Origin: Lamprocystis purpurea
GTDB taxonomy: Bacteria; Pseudomonadota; Gammaproteobacteria; Chromatiales; Chromatiaceae
Reading direction: 5' to 3'
NCBI GenBank assembly: GCA_020718945.1
Contig: DYRB01000066.1
Coordinates: forward strand, 1-6,701
Length of the DNA stretch: 6,701 nt
This document shows positions 1 to 5,809 of this stretch, piece after piece (position 1 is the stretch's first letter; each line of letters starts with the position of its first letter). The notes below the pieces were generated by a model that saw only the letters and a program-made list of their open reading frames with translations, was not told where the DNA came from and did no database searches. The translations under genes and the position numbers were made by a program.

Positions 1-1418
1 AACTGCGTACCCGCATAGGCACCGCCCTGGGCCAGGACCGGGTACGGGGCAATATCCGCCGCGCCATGGACGGGCTGGTGGCCAAGCGCCGCGCGGCCTT
101 CCCCGACGAGCGCGAACTGGTGCGCCTGCGCAACCAGGGGGCGGCCATCCGCGCCGCGGCCCTGGCCGGGCTGCCGGACCTGCTGGAGGAGCTGGAGCGC
201 AACTGCACCGCCAACGGCATCCGCGTCCACTGGGCCGAGGACGCCGCCCAGGGCAACCGGATCGTCGCCCGCATCCTGGCCGACCAGGGGGCGCGGATGC
301 TCATCAAGGGCAAGTCCATGGTCTCCGAGGAGATGGGGCTGAACGCCTACCTGGAGGGGCAGGGGGTGGAGGTGGTCGAGACGGATCTGGGTGAGTTCAT
401 CATCCAGCACGCCGGGGAGGCCCCATCCCACATAGTCGCCCCAGCGGTGCACAAGGACCGCCGGGAGATCGCCGCCCTGTTCCGCGAGCGTTTCCCAGCC
501 GAACTGGCCGCCGGGTCCGAGGGCGAGGCCATCGAGGCCCTGACCGCCGCCGCCCGCCGGTTGTTGCGGGCCCGTTTCCGCCAGGCCCGGGTGGGGCTGT
601 CCGGGGTCAATTTTGCGGTGGCGGAGACCGGCACCCTGTGTCTGGTGGAGAACGAGGGCAACGGGCGGATGTGCACCACGGCCCCGGAGGTGCACATAGC
701 CGTCATGGGCATCGAGAAGGTCATCGCCCGGCTGGATCAGGTCCCGCCCCTGCTGACCCTGCTCACCCGCTCCGCCACCGGGCAGCCGATCACGACTTAC
801 TTCAACATGATCTCCTCGCCCCGTCGGCCGGGGGAGAAGGACGGCCCCCAGGCGGTCCACCTGATCCTGCTCGACAACGGGCGCTCGCGCATCCACGCCG
901 ATCCTGAGTTGCGCGACGGGCTGCGCTGCATCCGCTGCGCCGCCTGCATGAACCATTGCCCCGTCTATACGCGGCTCGGCGGCCACGCCTATGGGACCGT
1001 CTACCCAGGGCCCATCGGTACGGTCATAGAGCCCCAACTCCAGGGCATCGCGGCCCAGGGGGAACTCGCCTCCGCCTCGACCCTGTGCGGGGCCTGTGCC
1101 GAGGTCTGCCCGGTGCGTATCCCCCTGCCCAAGCTGATCAATCGACTGCGCTTCGAGGGGGTGCGCCAGGATTCCGCACCGACTGGGGTGCTCCAGCACG
1201 GCGTCCGGCGCAGGCCCCTGGAGGCCCTGGTCTGGCGCCTCTGGGCCCTGGTCCATGCCCACCCGGCCCTGTACCGGGCCGCCACCGCTCTGGCCGCCCG
1301 GCTGCGCCGGTTGCAACCCCAATCCCTGGGGCCCTGGACCCGCACCCGCAAGGCCCCGGCCCTGGCCCCCAAGGGCCTGCACCGCCTGGCCCGGGAGGAG
1401 GGGATAGCTAGTGAATAA
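1..1418 (+). CDS. lutB: L-lactate oxidation iron-sulfur protein LutB (5' end outside window)
   Basis: LutB works with LutA and LutC in the cytoplasmic, iron-sulfur-dependent oxidation of L-lactate to pyruvate. The frame is open from the first base (first full codon at base 3). The residues before the ATG at 66 resemble the N-terminus of known LutB proteins, including an RVRGNIRRA stretch, so 66 is probably internal and the true start lies upstream. Numbering from that ATG, an LUD domain spans about residues 45-275, with GKSMVSEEMGLN, ETDLGEF, SHIVAPAVHKD, NFAVAETG (182-189) and NEGNGR (195-200). A ferredoxin-like module follows, with C288-x2-C291-x2-C294-x3-C298-P and C341-x2-C344-x3-C348-P, consistent with two [4Fe-4S] clusters. 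The C-terminal tail has LGPWTRTRKAP, typical of LutB ends. The stop overlaps lutC by 8 bases, indicating one operon. LutB identity is seen directly in the motifs; the lactate substrate is inferred from the family and from the lutC neighbour. Confidence 0.93.
   Translation, partial: LRTRIGTALGQDRVRGNIRRAMDGLVAKRRAAFPDERELVRLRNQGAAIRAAALAGLPDLLEELERNCTANGIRVHWAEDAAQGNRIVARILADQGARMLIKGKSMVSEEMGLNAYLEGQGVEVVETDLGEFIIQHAGEAPSHIVAPAVHKDRREIAALFRERFPAELAAGSEGEAIEALTAAARRLLRARFRQARVGLSGVNFAVAETGTLCLVENEGNGRMCTTAPEVHIAVMGIEKVIARLDQVPPLLTLLTRSATGQPITTYFNMISSPRRPGEKDGPQAVHLILLDNGRSRIHADPELRDGLRCIRCAACMNHCPVYTRLGGHAYGTVYPGPIGTVIEPQLQGIAAQGELASASTLCGACAEVCPVRIPLPKLINRLRFEGVRQDSAPTGVLQHGVRRRPLEALVWRLWALVHAHPALYRAATALAARLRRLQPQSLGPWTRTRKAPALAPKGLHRLAREEGIASE
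1393..1403 (+). promoter_or_regulatory. Ribosome binding site of lutC
   Basis: A strong purine-rich Shine-Dalgarno stretch, GGGAGGAGGGG, lies inside the last codons of lutB. It sits 7 bases before the GTG at 1411, which supports that non-ATG codon as the lutC start and points to translation coupled to lutB termination. Confidence 0.7.
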
Positions 1419-2067
1419 CGCCCGCGAGCACATCCTGGGGCGGCTGCGCGCCGCCCAGACCCAGGCCCAGGCGCGGCCTGTGGCGGTCCCGATGCGTCAG
1501 TTCGACTGGACCCCTGCGGAGCGCCTGGCCCGCTTCTGCGAGCGCCTGGAGGCGGTGCGCGGGGAGGTCCATCGGGTCGGACCCGATTGGCGCCACCGGC
1601 TGTTCGACCTGCTGCGGGCCAAGGGGGTGCGGACCCTGCTCCACGGCGATCACGACCCCCTGGGGGCCCGCCCGGACCTGGTCTGGCCGGACCCCCAGGC
1701 GGTGCGCCTGATCCCCTACCTGCACCCGGTGGAGGACTGGCGGGGGCGGCTGTTCGAGGAGGTGGATGCCGCCTTCACCAGTTGTCGGGCGGGCATCGCC
1801 GAGACCGGTTCCCTGGTCCTGTGGCCGACGCCGGCGGAGCCGCGGCTCATGTCCCTGGTCCCGCCCATCCATGTCTGCCTGCTGGATGCGGACTTCATCT
1901 ATTCCACCCTGGCCGAGCTGATGGCCGCCCAGGGCTGGGCCCGGGGCATGCCGACCAATGCCCTGGTCATCACGGGTCCCTCCAAGTCCGCCGACATAGA
2001 GCAGACGCTCACCTACGGGGTCCATGGGCCCAAGCAGTTGATTGTGTTTGTAGCTTCCAGCTTCTAG
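1411..2067 (+). CDS. lutC: Lactate utilization protein LutC (LUD domain)
   Basis: This 218-residue protein is the small LUD-domain partner of LutB in lactate-to-pyruvate oxidation. The N-terminal part (1-60) is a variable helical region. The LUD core runs from about residue 60 to 214, with AGIAETGSLVLWPT (127-140), LVPPIHVCL (149-157) and the hallmark ITGPSKSADIEQ (187-198) followed by YGVHGP (202-207). The length is normal for LutC. The GTG start at 1411 is chosen because it overlaps the lutB stop, has a good ribosome binding site, and leaves a plausible N-terminus. The last codons (about VASSF) and the TAG stop are made from a 7-bp tandem repeat, so the extreme C-terminus is probably not conserved. 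No cysteine cluster is present, which fits LutC; the iron-sulfur sites are in LutB and LutA. Confidence 0.93.
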   Translation: MNNAREHILGRLRAAQTQAQARPVAVPMRQFDWTPAERLARFCERLEAVRGEVHRVGPDWRHRLFDLLRAKGVRTLLHGDHDPLGARPDLVWPDPQAVRLIPYLHPVEDWRGRLFEEVDAAFTSCRAGIAETGSLVLWPTPAEPRLMSLVPPIHVCLLDADFIYSTLAELMAAQGWARGMPTNALVITGPSKSADIEQTLTYGVHGPKQLIVFVASSF

Positions 2068-2095
2068 CTTCTAGCTTCTCGCTTCTCGCTTCTAG
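2052..2095. repeat. Heptanucleotide tandem repeat between lutC and maeB
   Basis: Six consecutive 7-base units are readable: AGCTTCC, AGCTTCT three times, then CGCTTCT twice (2052-2093), followed by a partial AGC. The array includes the final codons and TAG stop of lutC (2065-2067). It also includes the TAG stop of maeB on the other strand (2094-2092). It fills the whole 24-base gap between the convergent genes. It resembles the short tandemly repeated repetitive sequences known from cyanobacteria and seen in some purple sulfur bacteria; that comparison is from memory. Confidence 0.9.
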
Positions 2096-4410
2096 CAACG
2101 CAGCGCGTGTCGCGCCGCGGCCGCGCTCGCAACGGCCAGGGTGGTCATGTTCAGGGTGCGGCGCACGGTGGCGGCGGGGGTGAGGATGCAGGCCGTGGCG
2201 GCCGCACCCATCAGGATCGGGCCCACCGTCACGCCGCCGCTGGTGGTGGTCTTGAGCACGTTGTAGAGGATGTTGGCGGCATCCAGGTTCGGGCAGATCA
2301 GCAGATTCGCCGAGCCGCTGAGGGTGGTGTTTGCCAGGTAACGGCTACGGATGTCTTCTTCCAGCGCGGCGTCGCCGTGCAATTCGCCATCACATTCGAT
2401 GTCCGGGTGGCTGGCCACGAACAGGTCACGCGCCAGGCGCATCTTCTTGGCCGAGGCACGTGTGGATGAGCCATAGCTGGAGTGCGACAAGAAGGCGACC
2501 TTGGCCGGCAGGCCAAAGCGCCGAATCTCCTGCGCGGCCATCCCGGCGATCTCCGCCAGTAGTGGCGCGCCTGGGTCTTCATTCACATAGGTGTCGGCAA
2601 TGAACAAGGGCCCGCGGTCCGTCATCAGCGCGTTGAGGGTAGCGTAATTGCCCACGCCAGGCTTCAGGCCGATGATGTTGTGGATGCGCTCGAGATGGGT
2701 CTCAAAGCTGCCCGCCAGGCCGCAGATCATGGCGTCGGCGTGGTCCAGGGCGACCATCAGTGAGGCGATGATGGTGTTGGAGCGACGCACCGCCGCCTTC
2801 GCCACCTCAGGGGTAGCGCCATTGCGGCCCATGAGTTGGTGGTAATGCTCCCAGTACTGGTGAAAGCGCGGGTCCTGCGCAGGGTTGACGTTCTCCACAT
2901 CCTGCCCCAAGCGCATGCGTAGCCCCGCTGTCTCAATGCGCGCCTCGATCACGGCGGGACGCCCGATCAGGATGGGCCGGGCCAGGCAGTCATCCAGCGC
3001 CATTTGGGCCGCACGCAGGGCCCGTTCGTCCTCGCCGTCGGCAAAGGCCACCCGCTTTCGGGCGTCAGGTACGGCCTTGGCGGCGTTGATAATCGGGCGC
3101 ATGAGGATGCCGGTCTGGTAAACGAAGAGCGACAGGCTCTCCTTGTAGGCCTGCATGTCGGCAATGGGGCGTGCGGCCACACCCGAGTCGGCCGCCGCCT
3201 GGGCCACGGCGGGGGCTATCTGCAGGATCAGGCGCGAGTCGAAGGGCTTGGGGATCAGGTAGTCAGGCCCAAAGGTCAGGTCCTGACCGGCGTATGCAGT
3301 CGCCACTTCATCGCTGGTCTCGCTCTTGGCCAGATCGGCGATCTGGCGGACGCATGCGAGCTTCATCTCCGGCGTGATCTTGGTGGCCCCGCAGTCGAGT
3401 GCGCCGCGGAAGATATAGGGGAAACACAGGACGTTGTTGACCTGGTTCGGGTAGTCCGAGCGGCCGGTGGCAATGATGCAGTCAGGCCGCGCGGCCTTGG
3501 CCAGCTCGGGGCGGATTTCCGGCTCGGGGTTGGCCAGTGCCAGGATGATAGGTCTCTCGGCCATGGTCTTTACCATGTCCACGGTCAGTACGCCGGCGGC
3601 GGAGCAACCCAGGAAGACATCGGCGTCCTTGACCACATCGGCCAGGGTCCGCGCCCTGGTCGGTTGCGCGTAGCGGGCCTTGGATGCGTCGAACCCACCA
3701 GGACGGTCTTCGTAGATCACTCCCTTGGAATCGACCATGAAGACATGCTCGCGCCTCACGCCGAGACCGACCATCACGTCCACACAGGCCAGCGCCGCCG
3801 CACCGGCACCCGAGACGGCCAGTTTCACGGTAGAGATGTCCTTCCCGACCAGTTCCAGACCGTTGAGCAGTGCGGCGCTGGAGATAATGGCCGTGCCGTG
3901 CTGATCGTCATGGAACACCGGGATGTTCATGCGCTGGCTCAGCTCGTGCTCGATGTAGAAGCACTCCGGCGCCTTGATGTCTTCAAGGTTGATGCCGCCC
4001 AGCGTCGGCTCCAGTGCGGCAATGATCTCAATGAGTTTGTCCGGGTCGCGCTCGGCGAGCTCGATATCGAATACATCGATGCCCGCGAATTTCTTGAACA
4101 GGCAGCCCTTACCCTCCATGACGGGTTTGCTGGCCAGGGGGCCAATGTCGCCCAGGCCCAGCACGGCGGTGCCATTGGTGACGACGCCTACCAGATTTCC
4201 GCGTGACGTATACTCGGCCGCGAGCGCCGGATTGGCCTGGATATCGAGGCAGGGGTAGGCCACGCCTGGAGAATAGGCCAGCGAGAGGTCGCGCTGGTTC
4301 GAAAGCGGCTTGCGAGGCGTAACGGCGATCTTGCCCCGACTGGGGTTGCGATGGTAGTCGCGGGCGGCTTCGCGCAACGCCTGTTCGGCAGTGGACAGAT
4401 TCTGGGTCAT
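2092..4410 (-). CDS. maeB: NADP-dependent malic enzyme MaeB with C-terminal PTA-like domain
   Basis: This enzyme oxidatively decarboxylates malate to pyruvate and CO2, making NADPH, in the cytoplasm. At 772 residues it matches the large MaeB class (E. coli MaeB is 759). The malic N-terminal domain covers about 18-155: [11 protein letters not shown] with likely catalytic Y46, PVMEGKG with likely catalytic K101, and NLEDIKAPE with likely metal ligands E143 and D144. HDDQHGTA (167-174) adds another metal-binding aspartate. The nucleotide-binding domain has [10 protein letters not shown] (200-209) and [11 protein letters not shown] (316-326). Residues about 430-772 form a phosphotransacetylase-like domain with [28 protein letters not shown] and [14 protein letters not shown]. 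In known MaeB proteins this domain mediates acetyl-CoA control and is not an active acyltransferase. The start at 4410 follows an AT-rich leader but has only a weak ribosome binding site. The gene is visibly less GC-rich than its flanks. The stop codon lies in the heptamer repeat. Confidence 0.96.
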   Translation of the reverse strand: MTQNLSTAEQALREAARDYHRNPSRGKIAVTPRKPLSNQRDLSLAYSPGVAYPCLDIQANPALAAEYTSRGNLVGVVTNGTAVLGLGDIGPLASKPVMEGKGCLFKKFAGIDVFDIELAERDPDKLIEIIAALEPTLGGINLEDIKAPECFYIEHELSQRMNIPVFHDDQHGTAIISSAALLNGLELVGKDISTVKLAVSGAGAAALACVDVMVGLGVRREHVFMVDSKGVIYEDRPGGFDASKARYAQPTRARTLADVVKDADVFLGCSAAGVLTVDMVKTMAERPIILALANPEPEIRPELAKAARPDCIIATGRSDYPNQVNNVLCFPYIFRGALDCGATKITPEMKLACVRQIADLAKSETSDEVATAYAGQDLTFGPDYLIPKPFDSRLILQIAPAVAQAAADSGVAARPIADMQAYKESLSLFVYQTGILMRPIINAAKAVPDARKRVAFADGEDERALRAAQMALDDCLARPILIGRPAVIEARIETAGLRMRLGQDVENVNPAQDPRFHQYWEHYHQLMGRNGATPEVAKAAVRRSNTIIASLMVALDHADAMICGLAGSFETHLERIHNIIGLKPGVGNYATLNALMTDRGPLFIADTYVNEDPGAPLLAEIAGMAAQEIRRFGLPAKVAFLSHSSYGSSTRASAKKMRLARDLFVASHPDIECDGELHGDAALEEDIRSRYLANTTLSGSANLLICPNLDAANILYNVLKTTTSGGVTVGPILMGAAATACILTPAATVRRTLNMTTLAVASAAAARHALRC

Positions 4411-4457
4411 TAAAGTATCAACTCACATATTGAGAACAAATCCGGTCGCTGGCCGAA
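4411..4457 (-). promoter_or_regulatory. AT-rich leader upstream of maeB, possible promoter
   Basis: The 47 bases between the permease stop and the maeB ATG contain an abrupt AT-rich patch: 22 of the 30 bases at 4411-4440 are A or T, in a window where most 30-base stretches are mostly G or C. On the maeB strand it contains TTGTTC and an interrupted inverted repeat CTCA-N5-TGAG. I cannot place a convincing -35/-10 pair at normal spacing. It may be a maeB promoter or operator that separates maeB from the ABC operon. Confidence 0.3.
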
Positions 4458-5246
4458 TCAGGCCTGGGGCGGGCGGATCAGGGTGGAGATACCTGCGGCG
4501 AGGATCAGGATGCTGGTCAGTACCGGGCCGAAGGGCTGTTCCAGGCGCAGGGCCAACCAGAAGGCGGCGATGTAGGCCAGGCCGCCCAGGGTCACGGAGA
4601 GGATCAGGGCGCCGCGCCAGCTCGGGGAGATGCGAAAGGCGACCCAGGGCGGGATCAGGGTCAGCGCAAAGGTCCCCATCACCCCCAGGGTCAGCGCGGC
4701 GGCGGCGATCTGCAACGCCGTTATGACCTCGAACCACAGCCGCCAACGCCGCACCGGTCGCCCATTGGCGCAATCGGTGCAGGGGAAGAGGCGGGCGTGC
4801 ACCAGGCGCGGCAGCAGCCAGGCCAGGGCCGGGGCCGTGACCAGGGCCGCCAGGCCCAGGCCAGCCAGGTCCGGGGGGCCGACCAGCAGAATGCGCCCCT
4901 CCAGCACCCCAGGGCCCATGCCGGTGCCGGGCACCCTGTTGGTGGCCACCAGGCTTGCCGCCGTCCAACCGATCAGGATCATGAACCCGGAGACGATGCT
5001 GCCCCGGTGGGTCCAGAGGTGTTGGATCAGGGCCCCGGCCAAGGCCCCCACCGGGGCCCCGAGGATCAGGGGCATGCCGGCCGCCAGGCCCGCGACCCCG
5101 GTCGCCGCGGCCAGGCAGGCCAGGCCGAGGGCGGCCAGCCATTCCTCTTGGAGGCGCAGCAGGACCCCGAGCAGGGGCAGGAGCAGGGCCGGCAGGAGCC
5201 CGGCCCCCAGGGGCAGGCGAAACAGGGGGTCAAGGATCATCTCCAT
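4458..5246 (-). CDS. Divergent metal-type (ABC-3 family) ABC transporter permease
   Basis: A 262-residue polytopic inner-membrane protein, normal in length for ZnuB/TroC-type permeases. Hydrophobic stretches at about 13-31, 38-57, 58-75, 86-103, 119-149, 173-203, 212-232 and 238-257 suggest seven to nine membrane segments. The C-terminal half (a VITALQIAAAALTLGVMGTF stretch, then GALILSVTLGGLAYIAAFW and FGPVLTSILI) follows the ABC-3 permease pattern. Two start codons, ATGGAGATG, lie at 5246 and 5240. The first is preferred because GGAGG (5258-5254) is 7 bases upstream; the second would make a classic ATGA overlap with the ATPase stop. A longer open frame upstream belongs to the ATPase reading region and is ignored. 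The loop around 150-168 contains C156-x2-C159, where this family normally has the cytoplasmic coupling segment. Partners are the ATPase and binding protein just upstream. The family is assigned with moderate confidence; the substrate is unknown. Confidence 0.82.
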   Translation of the reverse strand: MEMILDPLFRLPLGAGLLPALLLPLLGVLLRLQEEWLAALGLACLAAATGVAGLAAGMPLILGAPVGALAGALIQHLWTHRGSIVSGFMILIGWTAASLVATNRVPGTGMGPGVLEGRILLVGPPDLAGLGLAALVTAPALAWLLPRLVHARLFPCTDCANGRPVRRWRLWFEVITALQIAAAALTLGVMGTFALTLIPPWVAFRISPSWRGALILSVTLGGLAYIAAFWLALRLEQPFGPVLTSILILAAGISTLIRPPQA

Positions 5247-5809
5247 GCCCCTACCTCCAGCACCCGGGTGCAGGCGCTGGCCAGGAAACCCCGGTCCGGG
5301 CTGGCGATGAGGACCCCGCGGTCCCGGGTCTGGCGGTCGATGAGGTCTGCCAGCAGGGCCCGGTCGAGGGCGTCCAGGGTCCCGGTGGGCGCGTCGAGCA
5401 GGATCAAGTCGGCCCCCGACCCCAGGGCGATCCACACCGACAGGATCTGGTACTGGTGGCCGGTCAGGCTGTCCACCCGCTGGCGCAGCAAGGTACCCAC
5501 GCGCGTTGGGATGCCCTCGGTGTGGGACCCGGCCAGGTGGATGAACTCACTTACCCGCATGGGCAGGCAGCGCGGTCGCACCGGGCGCTGTTCCTGGCAG
5601 ACCAAGGTCAGGCCCGTGGCGTAGTGGATCCGACCCTCGTAGACCTCCGCCCCCCGGGCTATGGCGCGCAGCAGGGCTGACTTGCCGGTCCCCGGCGGGC
5701 CCCAGACCCCCAGGCGGTCCCCGCGGTTGAGTTCGAAGGACAGGGGTCCGAGGACCGGGCGGGTGAACCCCACGACCAGGTCCGTGGCCAGCAGCAGGGT
5801 CCCGCTCAA
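5237..5809 (-). CDS. Divergent ABC transporter ATP-binding protein lacking canonical catalytic residues
   Basis: A compact 190-residue nucleotide-binding domain, shorter than typical ZnuC/TroB proteins. It has a clear Walker A, GPPGTGKS (37-44), a Q-loop glutamine (Q72 in LVCQEQ) and a Walker B strand LILLDAPTGTLD (135-146). Three key sites deviate: the signature LSGGQ reads LTGHQ (115-119), the Walker B glutamate is alanine (A140, codon GCG), and the H-loop histidine is proline (P171 in IASPDRG). The open frame extends upstream, but homology to ABC domains starts near LLLATDLVVGF. I therefore chose the TTG at 5809, which overlaps the binding-protein stop by 2 bases and follows an AGGGGGA stretch. 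The 3' end overlaps the permease by 10 bases (4 if the second ATG is used). It should supply energy to the neighbouring permease, but ATP hydrolysis may be weak or absent. An ABC ATPase fold is nearly certain; the start codon is less sure. Confidence 0.85.
   Translation of the reverse strand: MSGTLLLATDLVVGFTRPVLGPLSFELNRGDRLGVWGPPGTGKSALLRAIARGAEVYEGRIHYATGLTLVCQEQRPVRPRCLPMRVSEFIHLAGSHTEGIPTRVGTLLRQRVDSLTGHQYQILSVWIALGSGADLILLDAPTGTLDALDRALLADLIDRQTRDRGVLIASPDRGFLASACTRVLEVGAWR
5254..5258 (-). promoter_or_regulatory. Ribosome binding site of the ABC permease
   Basis: GGAGG on the - strand, within the last codons of the ATPase gene, is 7 bases before the ATG at 5246 and 13 bases before the alternative ATG at 5240. 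The spacing favours the upstream ATG as the permease start. Confidence 0.65.

Noticed and set aside
1408..2025. A 205-codon open frame on the - strand, antisense to lutC
   Set aside because: It mirrors lutC codon structure, shows no family motif, and is rich in Gly, Arg, Gln and Pro as expected of a shadow frame.
2052..2095. The heptamer array as a CRISPR array or an intrinsic terminator
   Set aside because: Units are 7 bases with no spacers, and there is no GC-rich hairpin with a T-run.
3004..4206. A 400-codon open frame on the + strand, antisense to maeB
   Set aside because: It lies fully opposite a clear MaeB reading frame, its translation is rich in Gly, Arg, Asp and His without recognisable domains, and long antisense frames are expected in GC-rich coding DNA.
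4451..4464. GGCC-GAATCA-GGCC hairpin at the permease stop as a terminator
   Set aside because: The stem is only four base pairs, extends no further, and is not followed by a T-run in the direction of transcription.
4797..5624. A 275-codon open frame on the + strand across the permease and ATPase genes
   Set aside because: It spans two convincing genes on the other strand, is rich in Gln, Gly, Arg and Pro, and has no domain.
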